NCBI RefSeq assembly: GCF_002210435.1
Contig: NZ_MZMV01000015.1
Coordinates: 1 to 64,000, forward strand
Origin: Micromonospora wenchangensis
GTDB lineage: Bacteria > Actinomycetota > Actinomycetes > Mycobacteriales > Micromonosporaceae
Reading direction: 5' to 3'
Length of the DNA stretch: 64,000 nt
Numbering within the stretch: the first letter of the stretch is position 1; the number at the start of each line of letters is the position of its first letter. The position numbers and the translations under genes were made by a program. Shown here one piece after another: positions 25,783-39,672 of this stretch. The notes under the pieces were generated by a model that worked only from the letters and a program-made list of their open reading frames with translations, was not told the origin of the DNA and searched no databases.

Positions 25783-28124
25783 CCGAGGTCGTCCTCTCCC
25801 CGGTCGGGGCCGCCGCCGGGGGTGACCCGGCCGTCGCCGGGCCGGTGCCCGGCTTCGTCCGGCAGACGCTCGGCCTGGTCGCCGTCGCGCCGCTGCCGGT
25901 GCCCGGTCCGGCCGCCCTCGCCGGCCGTCTCGTGCACGTGTTCAACGGCACCCCGGCGCTGCGGGAGCAGGTGGGGCGTACCGTGCGGGCCTGCGGTGGC
26001 CGTACCGCCGACGAGCCCGACCCGGACGTGGACGTGCTGGTCGACCTGACCCTGTGCGGGGATCCGGAGGCCGACTGGCGGGAGCCGGTGCGGCGGACCG
26101 TGACGGCACTGCACCGGGTCTACGACCGGTGGGCCGCCGAAACGCAGGTCGGTCGGCGGCAGTTCGTCGCGGTCACCGCGCTGGGCGGAACCCTCGGGCT
26201 GACCGCGCCGCACGAGGCGGACCGACGGTTCACCAACCCGCTGACCGGCATCTGGTCCGGGCTCTGCAAGACCCTGCCCCGCGAACTGCCGGCGTGCCGG
26301 AGCCGGGTGGTCGACCTCGGCCCGGACGTCGACCCGGGGCCGGCGGTCCTGGCCGAACTGCTCGCCGGGGAGTTGCAGGAGGTCGGCGTCCGCGCCGGTA
26401 CGCGACGGGCCGTCCTGCCCCGGGCGGAGCCGGTCGACGGCCCGCCGGTCGACCTCGGCGTCGACGACGTGCTGCTGATGACCGGTGGTGCCCGGGGGAT
26501 CGGCTTCGAGATCGCCCTCGACATGGCACGCCGGACGGGTTGCCGGGTGGTGGTGTCCGGCCGTCGGCCGCTACCCGCCGACGACAGTTGCTGGTTGACC
26601 GCCGACGACGACGGGTTCGCCGCCCTCGGGCGCACCGCGTACCTGGAGCGGGGCGGCCGGTCGCTGCCGGCGGTGCGCCGGGAGGTGGAACTGATGCGGC
26701 AGGCCCGGGAGATCCGGCACAACCTGCGCCGGGCCGCCGGGGTCGGCGCACGGATCGAGTACGCCGTCTGCGACGTCACCCGCGCCGAGGAGGTCGCGGC
26801 GCTGGTCGCCACGGCCGGGCCGGGGTTGAGCGTGGTCGTCCACAACGCCGGGATCGACCAGCCCACCCGGCTGTCGAGGAAGACGCCCGACGACGTGGTG
26901 GACGTGATCGCGGTGAAGGTCGACGGGTTCCGGAACCTGGTCGGGGCGTTGGCGGGGCGGCCGTTGAAGGTGCTCTGTGCGGTGGGTTCCCTCACCGGTC
27001 GCTACGGCGGCATGGTCGGGCAGGTCGACTACGCGGCGGCGAACGAGGGGTTGGCCCGGCTGGTGATGTGGGTGGGTCACCACCGTGGCGACCCGGTCGT
27101 CAAGTCGTTGTCCTGGCCGACCTGGGACGGTCTCGGGCTGATCACCAACCTGGAGGCGGCCAGCCGCTACATGCGGCCGATCCCGGTCGCCGCGGGGGTC
27201 CGGGCCTGGGCCGCCGAGCTGACGCACGGCGGCTGCGGCGAGGTCGGTTTCGTGGCCGAGATCGGCGAGATGACCCCGCAGCAACTGGCCGGTATCACGG
27301 TGCCCTCCGACTGGGCCGACCGGGTGCCCCTGCTGACCCGGCGGTTCCTGCTGGGTGACGTGGTCGAGTTCACGCCGCACCGGTTGCTCACCACCCGGCA
27401 CCGGATCGACGGCGGGTGGGCCCAGCTCCTCGCCGACACCCGGTTCGACGGTGCCGCTGCGGTCCCCGTCTCGGTGCTGCTCGAATACCTGCTCGACGGT
27501 GCCCGGTGGCTGACCCCGCCGATGGGTCCGCTGGTGTCCCCGACGACCGCCGACCGGATCTGGGTACGACCGGGCGCGCTGCGGTCGACCGGACTGGTCC
27601 GCCGGGCCCGGGGCGGCGGCCCCGTCGGCGGACCGGCCGACTGGCGGGTCTGCGTCGAGTTGGAGCAGGACGGGCAGGTGGTGGCCCGGGGCGAGTTCGG
27701 CTTCGGCCCGGTGGACGCGGCCACCCCGGCGTCACCGGACCCGACGCCGCCCGGCCCGGTCGACGTGACCGCCGCCGGGCCGACCCTCCTGCCGCGCCGC
27801 TACGCGTGGCTGCCGTACCTGACCGGGGTCGGGCCGTGGCGACGGACGGACGCGGGTTGGTCCGCCGAGGTGGAGCCGGTCCGGCCGGTGGACCTGTTCG
27901 TGTCGACCGAGCCACCACGACCCGTCCTGCCGCTGGCCCACCTGGAAGCGCTGGTCGCGGTGGCCCCGGGAACACCCGACGAGGTGTGGACGGCCGACGC
28001 GCTGTCGCTGCACGCCACGGGTGAGGCGAGCCGGGCGGAGCTGGGTGACGGCCTGGCCCGGGTCGTCGACCGGCGTGGCACCACCCTGCTGTCCCTGCGC
28101 CGGCCCCGTTGGGTCCGGGGGTGA
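25779..28124 (+). CDS. Ketoreductase with degenerate dehydratase domain (KR-DH*)
   Basis: 781 residues. A structural KR half (about 60-225) is followed by a catalytic KR: TGGARGIG near 232, Lys in AVKVDGF, Ser in AVGSLTGRYGG and Tyr418 in QVDYAAANE. This pattern is typical of Pfa/Hgl-type KRs. The C-terminal part is hotdog-like, but the HxxxGxxxxP motif reads TRFDGAAAVP, with Thr554 at the catalytic His position, and no DxxxR/Q motif is apparent; it is probably a non-catalytic, structural DH. It is the last synthase gene. With the 16112 KR it gives the pathway two KRs. It overlaps the P450 by ATGA. Confidence 0.85.
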   Translation: MTEVVLSPVGAAAGGDPAVAGPVPGFVRQTLGLVAVAPLPVPGPAALAGRLVHVFNGTPALREQVGRTVRACGGRTADEPDPDVDVLVDLTLCGDPEADWREPVRRTVTALHRVYDRWAAETQVGRRQFVAVTALGGTLGLTAPHEADRRFTNPLTGIWSGLCKTLPRELPACRSRVVDLGPDVDPGPAVLAELLAGELQEVGVRAGTRRAVLPRAEPVDGPPVDLGVDDVLLMTGGARGIGFEIALDMARRTGCRVVVSGRRPLPADDSCWLTADDDGFAALGRTAYLERGGRSLPAVRREVELMRQAREIRHNLRRAAGVGARIEYAVCDVTRAEEVAALVATAGPGLSVVVHNAGIDQPTRLSRKTPDDVVDVIAVKVDGFRNLVGALAGRPLKVLCAVGSLTGRYGGMVGQVDYAAANEGLARLVMWVGHHRGDPVVKSLSWPTWDGLGLITNLEAASRYMRPIPVAAGVRAWAAELTHGGCGEVGFVAEIGEMTPQQLAGITVPSDWADRVPLLTRRFLLGDVVEFTPHRLLTTRHRIDGGWAQLLADTRFDGAAAVPVSVLLEYLLDGARWLTPPMGPLVSPTTADRIWVRPGALRSTGLVRRARGGGPVGGPADWRVCVELEQDGQVVARGEFGFGPVDAATPASPDPTPPGPVDVTAAGPTLLPRRYAWLPYLTGVGPWRRTDAGWSAEVEPVRPVDLFVSTEPPRPVLPLAHLEALVAVAPGTPDEVWTADALSLHATGEASRAELGDGLARVVDRRGTTLLSLRRPRWVRG

Positions 28125-28239
28125 GCGGCCGGGCCGGCTGCCGGCCGTGGCCCGTCCGGGCACGCGCCGTCGTCGACCGTGAATCCGGCCCGTCGTCGGC
28201 CGGCCGACCGAAGTGATGTCCTCGGGAGGGACCATGTTG

Positions 28240-30417
28240 ATGCGCTGGGGCCGGTGGATCCACCGGCACTGCCGCCTGGTGATGGGTCTCGCGGTGCTGT
28301 TCACCGTGGCGGCGGCGGTCTGGGGGGTGGGTGTCTTCGCCGCGCTCACCTCCTCCAGCGGCTTCGAGGTCGCGGGCAGCGAGAGCCAACGGGCCACCGA
28401 GGTGGAGACGGCCACGCTGGGCCGCGACTCCGCCGACGTGGTGGTGCTGTACCGCTCACCGAACCGGACGGTCGACGACGCCGGGTTCCGTGCCGACGTC
28501 ACCCGGGTGCTGGAGGCGTTGCCCCGCGACCGGGTGGTGAGGTTCGACACCTACTGGTCGACCTCGTCGCCGAACCTGGTCAGCGCGGACCGGCGGGCGA
28601 CCTTCGCCGTGGTGAGCCTGGTGGGGGCGGACGAGCGGGACCGGCGGGAGAACCTGGACGCGATCCGGGACCGGTTCGCCGTGCCGGGGCTCAGCAGCGC
28701 CGTCGGCGGGCAGGTGCCGACCCAGCAGCTCATCTCCAGTCGGGTCAAGAAGGACATCGGGCTGGCCGAGGCGCTTGCCGCGCCGGTGCTGTTCCTGCTG
28801 ATGGTCGTGATCTTCCGGAGCGTCGTGGCCGCCCTGCTGCCACTGGCGATCGGCACCGTGGCGATCTTCGGATCGTTCGCGGCGTTGCACGGACTCACCC
28901 TGCTGACCGACATCTCCGTCTACTCCGTCAACATCACCACCCTGCTCGGCATCGGGCTCGCCATCGACTACGGACTCATCATGGTCGTCCGGTTCCGCGA
29001 GGAGCTGAGGGTGCGGGAGACGGTCGAGGAGGCGGTGGCCCGTACGGTGGCGGTGGCCGGGCGGACGGTCCTCGTCTCCGGGCTCACCGTCGCGGTGGCG
29101 CTCTGTAGCCTGCTGCTGTTCCCGCAGACCTTCCTCCGGTCCATGGGCTACGGCGGGGTGGCGACCGTGCTGGTCGACATGGTGGCCGCGCTGACCGTGC
29201 TGCCCGCCCTGCTGGCGTTGCTCGGCCGGCGGGTGGACCGGGGACGGGTGCGCCTGCTCGACCGCAGGGTTTCCCACGACGGTCAGCGGTGGCGGCGGCT
29301 GGGGCTGAGCGTGATGCGGCGACCGGTGAGCTATCTCGTGGTCACCCTGGGCGTCCTGCTGCTGTTGGGCCTGCCGTTCCTGAGGATCAGCTGGGGTGGC
29401 ATCGACGCCCGCGCGCTGCCCGAGGGCACCGAGACGAGAGTCGTCTCGGAGACGCTCGCCCGGGATTTCCCGGCCAACTCCACCAGCCCGATCACGGTGC
29501 TGGTGACCCTGCCCGCGCCGGTGACCGGGGCGGCCCAGCGGGCCGAGCTGTCCGGTTACTCGGCCCGGCTGGCGGCGCTGCCCGGCGTCGACCGGGTGAC
29601 CACGACCGGGCTGGCGGACCGGACGGCCCGGCTGTCCGTGGGGTTCATCCCGGACCGGATGTCCCAGCAGGCCCGCGACCTCGTCGCCGAGGTACGCCGG
29701 GTGCCGCCGCCGCCCGGTGCCGGCGTGCTGGTCGGCGGGATGACCGCGCAGCTGGTCGACCAGCTCGACAACATGTCCGCGATGCTGCCGTGGATGGGGC
29801 TGACCATGGCCGCCGCCACCTTCGTGCTGCTCTTCCTCGCCTTCGGGTCGGTAGTCCTCCCGCTGAAGGCGATGGTGGTCAACGTCGTCTCGCTCTCCGC
29901 GACGTTCGGCGTGCTGGTCTGGATCTTCCAGGACGGACACCTGTCGGACCTGCTCCGGTTCACCCCGATCGGGATGATCGAGCCGTCGATGCCGGTGCTC
30001 ATCCTGGCCATCGCCTTCGGCCTCTCCATGGACTACGAGGTCTTCCTGCTGTCCCGGGTGCGGGAGCACTACGAGCGCGACGGTGATCCGACCGGCGCGG
30101 TGGTGGACGGCCTCCAGCGGACCGGCGGGGTGATCACCAGTGCGGCCCTGCTCTTCATGGTGGTGGTCGGTGCCTTCGCCACGTCGGGGATCACCTTCAT
30201 CAAACTGACGGGCGTCGGTCTGTTCGTCGCGGTGCTGGTGGACGCCACGGTGGTCCGCGCCCTGCTGGTGCCGGCCGCCATGAAGCTGCTCGGTCGGGCC
30301 GCCTGGTGGGCGCCGGGGCCGCTGGCCGGGCTGCACCGCCGGATCGGCTTCCGTGAGGGCGACGGGGGTGACGAGGTGCCGGTGCGGCCGGCCGCCGAGG
30401 TCGTCAGCTCGGCCTGA
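28240..30417 (+). CDS. MmpL-family (RND) lipid exporter
   Basis: 725-residue membrane protein with two MMPL domains. The first span is at residues 8-30; five further spans cluster around 180-350; then a second extracellular loop and spans cluster at about 510-720. Proton-relay-like motifs LGIGLAIDYGLIMVVRF (first half) and AFGLSMDYEVFLLSR (second half) each contain the Asp-Tyr pair of MmpL proteins. Start chosen at 28240 because GGAGGG lies nine bases upstream; ATG 28234 is an alternative. MmpL proteins export lipids and glycolipids across the membrane. Its place 115 bases after the synthase operon supports export of the lipid product. Confidence 0.88.
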   Translation: MRWGRWIHRHCRLVMGLAVLFTVAAAVWGVGVFAALTSSSGFEVAGSESQRATEVETATLGRDSADVVVLYRSPNRTVDDAGFRADVTRVLEALPRDRVVRFDTYWSTSSPNLVSADRRATFAVVSLVGADERDRRENLDAIRDRFAVPGLSSAVGGQVPTQQLISSRVKKDIGLAEALAAPVLFLLMVVIFRSVVAALLPLAIGTVAIFGSFAALHGLTLLTDISVYSVNITTLLGIGLAIDYGLIMVVRFREELRVRETVEEAVARTVAVAGRTVLVSGLTVAVALCSLLLFPQTFLRSMGYGGVATVLVDMVAALTVLPALLALLGRRVDRGRVRLLDRRVSHDGQRWRRLGLSVMRRPVSYLVVTLGVLLLLGLPFLRISWGGIDARALPEGTETRVVSETLARDFPANSTSPITVLVTLPAPVTGAAQRAELSGYSARLAALPGVDRVTTTGLADRTARLSVGFIPDRMSQQARDLVAEVRRVPPPPGAGVLVGGMTAQLVDQLDNMSAMLPWMGLTMAAATFVLLFLAFGSVVLPLKAMVVNVVSLSATFGVLVWIFQDGHLSDLLRFTPIGMIEPSMPVLILAIAFGLSMDYEVFLLSRVREHYERDGDPTGAVVDGLQRTGGVITSAALLFMVVVGAFATSGITFIKLTGVGLFVAVLVDATVVRALLVPAAMKLLGRAAWWAPGPLAGLHRRIGFREGDGGDEVPVRPAAEVVSSA

Positions 30418-30432
30418 CGCACCGGCGCGGTG

Positions 30433-30466
30433 TGGCGGGTGACCCACCCGGGTGGGCCACCCGCCA
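30433..30466. terminator. Bidirectional terminator between cluster and leuA
   Basis: tggcgggtg (30433-30441) pairs with cacccgcca (30458-30466), and the inner palindrome cccaccc/gggtggg (30443-30456) extends the stem almost to the centre. It closes the cluster's transcript and converging leuA. Confidence 0.85.
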
Positions 30467-30475
30467 CCGCCGGGA

Positions 30476-33978
<3,503 letters not shown>

Positions 33979-34223
33979 GGGGTCATTCTGCGCCCGCCGA
34001 CGGCCCCGGACGACCCCGCACGGGCCGGTGACGGGCCGGGCGTGTCAGGTCGCGTCCCCCGCGCGAACCCCGGTCGGTGGCGGTGGCCTGCGCCGGATGG
34101 TGGGATCACCCGACCCGCACTCGCGTACCGCCCGATACCCTGGGGTGGTCTGACACGCGCCGCCGGACTTCAGCCGGCGGCGTCGGCACGCTCAGGGTCG
34201 TCGCTGGGAGGGAGTGCGCCGTC

Positions 34224-35489
<1,266 letters not shown>

Positions 35490-35494
35490 CCCCG

Positions 35495-36556
35495 ATGGGA
35501 CCGCAGCCCACCCTGGCCGTGGTCGGGGCGACGGGGGCTGTCGGCACCGTGCTGTGTGACCTGCTCTCCTCCCGGCGCAACGTCTGGGGGGAGATCAGGC
35601 TGCTCGCCTCGGCCCGCTCGGTCGGGCGGCAGGTGCGCTGCCGGGGCGAGGAGCTGACCGTGGGCGCGCTCACCCCCGAGGCGTTCGACGGGGTCGACGT
35701 GGCGGTCTTCGACGTGCCCGACGAGGTGTCGGCGCACTGGGCGCCGGTCGCCGCCGAGCGGGGCGCGGTGGTCGTCGACAACTCGGCCGCGTTCCGGGCG
35801 GACCGCGACGTCCCGCTGGTGGTGCCCGAGATCAACCCCGAGCAGGTGCACCACCGGCCCCGGGGGATCATCGCCAACGCCAGCTGCACCACCCTGACCA
35901 TGATCGTGGCGATCGCCCCGCTGCACCGCGAGTACGGCCTGCGGGAGCTGGTGCTCGCGTCGTACCAGGCGGTGTCGGGGGCGGGGCAGGCCGGGGTGGA
36001 CGCCCTGCACCTGCAACTCGGCAAGATCGCCGGGGACCGGGTGCTCGGCTCCCGGCCCGGCGACGTCCGGCAGGCGGTCGGCGACGAGCTGGGGCCGTTC
36101 CCCGCGCCGCTGGCGTTGAACGTGGTGCCGTGGGCGGGGTCGCCGGCCGAGCAGGGCTGGTCGTCCGAGGAGCTGACCGTCCGCAACGAGTCCCGCAGGA
36201 TCCTCGGCCTGCCCGACCTGAAGGTCTCCGCCACCTGCGTACGGGTGCCGGTGGTGACCGGCCACTCGGTCGCGGTGCACGCCGTCTTCGCCACCGAGGT
36301 CGACGCCGAGGGGGCCCGGGAGGCGCTGCGTAACGCCCCGGGCGTGATCCTGGTCGACGACCCGGCGGCCGGGGAGTTCCCGATGCCCATCGACGCGGTC
36401 GGCACCGACCCGTCGTGGGTCGGCCGGATCCGTCGGGCCGTCGACGACCCGCGCGCCCTCGACCTCTTCGTCACCGGCGACAACCTGCGCAAGGGTGCCG
36501 CCCTCAACACCGCCCAGATCGCAGAACTAGTCGTCAACCCCCGCCCCCGCCCCTAA
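35495..36556 (+). CDS. asd: Aspartate-semialdehyde dehydrogenase
   Basis: 353-residue NADPH-dependent enzyme that reduces aspartyl phosphate to the semialdehyde. The cofactor site is VVGATGAVG at the N-terminus, the nucleophilic Cys is in NASCTT (about residue 131) and the catalytic His is in VVTGHSVAVHAVF. Active-site residues and length are normal. It directly follows lysC, whose product it uses. A Gly/Cys-type NADP loop and the RxxxD contacts seem intact. A GC-rich hairpin closes the operon. Confidence 0.96.
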   Translation: MGPQPTLAVVGATGAVGTVLCDLLSSRRNVWGEIRLLASARSVGRQVRCRGEELTVGALTPEAFDGVDVAVFDVPDEVSAHWAPVAAERGAVVVDNSAAFRADRDVPLVVPEINPEQVHHRPRGIIANASCTTLTMIVAIAPLHREYGLRELVLASYQAVSGAGQAGVDALHLQLGKIAGDRVLGSRPGDVRQAVGDELGPFPAPLALNVVPWAGSPAEQGWSSEELTVRNESRRILGLPDLKVSATCVRVPVVTGHSVAVHAVFATEVDAEGAREALRNAPGVILVDDPAAGEFPMPIDAVGTDPSWVGRIRRAVDDPRALDLFVTGDNLRKGAALNTAQIAELVVNPRPRP

Positions 36557-36592
36557 CCCCCCCCGCCGGGGCGGTGGCGGGGCGGGGCGGGG
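36544..36592. terminator. GC-rich terminator region after asd
   Basis: The last asd codons and following bases are a C-run region that pairs imperfectly with a G-run region (ggcggggcggggcggggg at about 36575-36592). It lies between asd and the converging diguanylate cyclase gene. The pairing has mismatches, so exact ends are uncertain. Confidence 0.5.
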
Positions 36593-36593
36593 G

Positions 36594-38015
36594 TCAGGGG
36601 GTGGAGAGGTGGACCCGGTTTCGGCCCTGGTGTTTCGCCGCGTAGAGGGCCTGGTCGGCGCGGTGCAGGGTGCGGTCGGCCGGTTCGCCGGGCAGCGGTA
36701 GCGCCACGCCCACGCTGATCGTGCGGCCGGTGCGCCGGGCGGCCTCGGTCAGCCGCTCGGCGATGCGGACCGCCTCGTCGGCGTGAGCCACCTCGATCAC
36801 CGCGACGAACTCGTCGCCGCCGGTGCGGTACAGCTCGTCGCCGTGCCGCAGCGCCGCCTCCAGGGCGCGGGCCAGCCCCACCAGCAGCCGGTCCCCGGCC
36901 TGGTGGCCGTACGTGTCGTTGACGCTCTTGAAGCCGTCCACGTCGATGGCGAGCAGCGCGGTACGCCCGGGGGTGGCCGCCGCGATCCGCCGCCCGAACG
37001 TGCCGGTGTGCCGCAGCCCGGTGAGCGGGTCGAGGCTGGCCTGCTCCCGCAGCTGCGCCAGGGTACGCAGCCGCTCCAGGGCGGCCCACGCCTGCCCGGC
37101 GAGCAGTTCCATCAGGTTGACCGTGGTCGGGTCGGGGTGCAGCAGCCGCTCGTCGGCGACCAGCAGCACCCCGCCGTCGTCAGGTGGGCCGACCGGCACC
37201 GACACCAGGGTGCGTACCCCGGCGCGGGCCAGCGCCTGGTGTTCCTCGGTGGGCGGGCAGCCCGACTCACCCAGGGTGTACGCCGCGCCGTACCGGTGGG
37301 CCCGCGCGACGAGCCGGTCGAGTTGCGTGGTCGAGACGTCGGCCAGGGCGGACCGCACCCGCGCCTCCCACCCGGTGGGGACGGTGGTGGGGGCGGCGAC
37401 GCGGGGGCCGTGCCGGCCGGCGAGCACCAGCACGGCGGTGGAGAGGGTGGAGACCTCCCGGGCGGCGGTGAGCGCGGCGGTCAGCAGGTCCCAGTCGGTG
37501 GGGGCGGCGGTCATCGCGGTGGCGTGCCGGAGCAGTTTCTCGCTGCGGCTCTCGGCGGGCGGCCCGCCCAGCGCCGCGATCCGGGCGCCGAGCCGTTCGG
37601 CGAGCCGGTCGGCGGTCTCCCGCCACGGCGTGAGGTCCACCGGCCCGCTCCACTGGAGGTCGAGCACGCCGATCGGGCGGCCCTGCGGGTCCCGCACCGG
37701 TACGCAGATCTCGGCCGTGACGTCGGGGCGCAGCGGCAGGTAGTCCGGGTCGGCGGTGACGTCCCCGACGGTGGCCCCCGCGCCGGAGGCGTACACCCGG
37801 CCGACGATGCCCGACTTCGGCGGGACGGCGGAGAAGACCTGCCAGGCCCCGGTGGCGGCGATGCAGCGCAGCCGGTCGTGCACCTGGAGCAGGACGGAGA
37901 TCGTGGCGGGGGCGTGCCGGGCGAGCGCGGTCACCGTCCACCGGCAGGCCTCGGCGGCGGTCGACGCCATCGACAGGCGGACCGTGACGTCCCGGACGAC
38001 TCGCTCGTGATCCAC
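36594..38015 (-). CDS. GAF-domain diguanylate cyclase (GGDEF)
   Basis: 473-residue cytoplasmic signalling protein. Two GAF-like sensor domains (about 10-150, with SGIVGRVYASG; and about 170-310) precede a GGDEF domain from about residue 320 (LREQASLDPLTGLRHTGTF). The active loop is TGGDEF, and an RxxD inhibitory site (RHGD) lies five residues before it, so it should make cyclic-di-GMP from GTP and be product-inhibited. No EAL domain follows. Start: GTG 38015 with GGAAG just before; TTG at 38063 gives 16 more residues. It is divergent from the GGCT-like gene. The sensed ligand is unknown. Confidence 0.88.
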   Translation of the reverse strand: MDHERVVRDVTVRLSMASTAAEACRWTVTALARHAPATISVLLQVHDRLRCIAATGAWQVFSAVPPKSGIVGRVYASGAGATVGDVTADPDYLPLRPDVTAEICVPVRDPQGRPIGVLDLQWSGPVDLTPWRETADRLAERLGARIAALGGPPAESRSEKLLRHATAMTAAPTDWDLLTAALTAAREVSTLSTAVLVLAGRHGPRVAAPTTVPTGWEARVRSALADVSTTQLDRLVARAHRYGAAYTLGESGCPPTEEHQALARAGVRTLVSVPVGPPDDGGVLLVADERLLHPDPTTVNLMELLAGQAWAALERLRTLAQLREQASLDPLTGLRHTGTFGRRIAAATPGRTALLAIDVDGFKSVNDTYGHQAGDRLLVGLARALEAALRHGDELYRTGGDEFVAVIEVAHADEAVRIAERLTEAARRTGRTISVGVALPLPGEPADRTLHRADQALYAAKHQGRNRVHLSTP

Positions 38016-38188
38016 GTTCTTCCAGGTGGGAGAGGGCCCGGCGGACGCCGGGGCTGCGATCAAGCGTACTCAGCGGCGGCCGTTCGGCCGTACAAGATCG
38101 TTCTGTTCGTACACATGTTTCATCCACAGGGTGTGGACAGGGCCTGTGGGCGATAGCGTGGGGACCCCGGCGCGCGGGAGGGGGCGGC

Positions 38189-38872
38189 ATGGAACTGCTC
38201 TGGTACGTCGCCTACGGGTCGAACCTGCACGCCGCCCGGCTCGGCTGGTACCTCTCCGGTGGCCGGCCGCCCGGCGGGCTGCGGACGTACCCCGGCTGCC
38301 GGGACTGCCGACCGCCGCGCCGCACGCTGCCGGCGCTGATCCCCGGCGGCATCTATTTCGCCGGCGAGTCCCGGGCCTGGACGGGCGGGATGGCCTTCTA
38401 CGACCCGACGCTGCCCGGCGTCGCGGCGGCCCGGGGCTACCTGCTCACCCGGGCGCAGTTCGCCGACCTCGCCGCCCAGGAGATGTACCGTCCGCCCGGC
38501 GACGACCTGCCCGCGCTCGACGTGGCGGTGGCCGACGGCCGGGCCACCCTCGGCCCGGGGCGCTACGAGACGCTGCTGCGGGTCGGCACCCGCGACGGGC
38601 TGCCGATGCTCACCTTCACCGCGCCGTGGCGGGCCGCCGACGTGGCGTGGACCCCGCCCGCCCCGGTCTACCTGCGGATGATCGCCGCCGGGTTGCGGGA
38701 GGCGCACGGCTGGACGCCGGCCGAGACGGTCGACTACCTGGCCGACCGGCCCGGGGTGGCCGGGCACTGGACCCGACCCCGACTGGTCGACCTGATCCGC
38801 CCGCCGGAGGAGTGCGGATCGGTGGAAGGGACGCCGTCGCCTGACGATCGCGCCATCCATGATCACCATTAG
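38189..38872 (+). CDS. Gamma-glutamylcyclotransferase-like fold protein
   Basis: 227 residues. The N-terminal YVAYGSNLHAARL contains the YGSN motif that binds substrate in the GGCT/AIG2 fold. The rest fits this beta-barrel family (GGIYFAGESRAWTGGMAFYDP, then GYLLTRAQF). The acidic catalytic residue of true gamma-glutamylcyclotransferases could not be placed with confidence, so the reaction is unproven. No signal peptide. It stands alone; the 125-base gap to the divergent diguanylate cyclase has no clear promoter. Confidence 0.75.
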   Translation: MELLWYVAYGSNLHAARLGWYLSGGRPPGGLRTYPGCRDCRPPRRTLPALIPGGIYFAGESRAWTGGMAFYDPTLPGVAAARGYLLTRAQFADLAAQEMYRPPGDDLPALDVAVADGRATLGPGRYETLLRVGTRDGLPMLTFTAPWRAADVAWTPPAPVYLRMIAAGLREAHGWTPAETVDYLADRPGVAGHWTRPRLVDLIRPPEECGSVEGTPSPDDRAIHDHH

Positions 38873-39014
38873 GGTCCCGCTGCCGGGACTGGCGGACCGG
38901 TTTGGCGACGCGACGCATTTCCGGTCCACAGTCGCCGGTCCGCGTCGATAGCCTCGGCCCACTTTCCGTGACCGGTCCCCGTGGACGCCGGTCCGTGAAC
39001 CTGTGGGGGTACGC

Positions 39015-39473
39015 GTGAAGCACACCAGGCTCGTCGGATTCGCCGTGGCGCTCGCCGTCGCCGTCGGCGGCTCACTCACCGTTGCCGGACCGGCCCAGGC
39101 CGCCACCCCGGCCGTCGAGATCACGAAGGTCTACTACAACTCCCCGGGCAGCGACACCCGCTCCAACACCAGCCTCAACGCCGAGTACGTCAAGCTGACC
39201 AACCGGCGCAGCTCGACGATCAACCTGAAGTCCTGGACGCTGCGCGACAAGTCCAAGCACGTCTACACGTTCTCCGGCGACGTCCGTCTCGCCAAGGGCG
39301 CCAGCGTCTACATCCACACCGGCAAGGGCAAGAACACCTCCACCCACCGGTACTGGGGCTCCGGGAACTACATCTGGAACAACACCGGCGACACCGCCTA
39401 CCTGCGCAACTCCGCCGGCACCGGGATCGACTCCTGCTCGTGGGGGAGCAAGGGCAGCTACACGTACTGCTGA
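39015..39473 (+). CDS. Secreted lamin-tail-domain protein
   Basis: 152 residues. A Sec signal peptide (KHTRLVGFAVALAVAVGG, cleavage after AQA) is followed by a single lamin-tail domain: ITKVYYNSPGSDTRSN, YVKLTNRRSSTINLKSWTLRD and YTFSGDVRLAKGASVYIHTG. This Ig-like fold is widespread in secreted actinobacterial proteins, often fused to nucleases; here it is alone. Two Cys residues near the C-terminus may pair. GTG 39015 is chosen with GGGGG upstream; GTG 39003 is possible. Low Glu and high Thr/Ser content fits an extracellular location. Ligand unknown. Confidence 0.85.
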   Translation: MKHTRLVGFAVALAVAVGGSLTVAGPAQAATPAVEITKVYYNSPGSDTRSNTSLNAEYVKLTNRRSSTINLKSWTLRDKSKHVYTFSGDVRLAKGASVYIHTGKGKNTSTHRYWGSGNYIWNNTGDTAYLRNSAGTGIDSCSWGSKGSYTYC

Positions 39474-39474
39474 G

Positions 39475-39494
39475 CACCGCTCGGACCCGCGGTG
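39475..39494. terminator. Short hairpin after the lamin-tail gene
   Basis: caccgc (39475-39480) and gcggtg (39489-39494) with an 8-base loop immediately follow the stop codon. A weak terminator candidate. The rest of the gap to 39672 shows no gene. Confidence 0.35.
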
Positions 39495-39672
39495 ACCGGA
39501 GCGTTGAGGGGCGTAATCCGGCCATCGTCCGACCGTCCCGGGAGGGCGGCCGGCGACTTCTCGCACCGGGAGTCGCGGCCGGTCCCGGGGCGGTCGACCC
39601 GTTTGCGCCCACGCCGACCCGACCCCGGCGTCCGGCCGGGGCCGGGTCGGCCGGCTCTGCCATGCTGGGCCG

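Noticed and set aside
11338-28124. Enediyne or aromatic type II polyketide cluster
   Set aside because: Enediyne synthases are single KS-AT-ACP-KR-DH-PPT proteins with nearby UnbL/U/V genes, and aromatic ones have no AT, DH or ENR; the domain set here fits PUFA/Hgl type better.
38119-38155. DnaA-box-like repeats (TCATCCACAG, TGTGGACA)
   Set aside because: Only a few imperfect matches, no cluster and no replication gene; not an origin.
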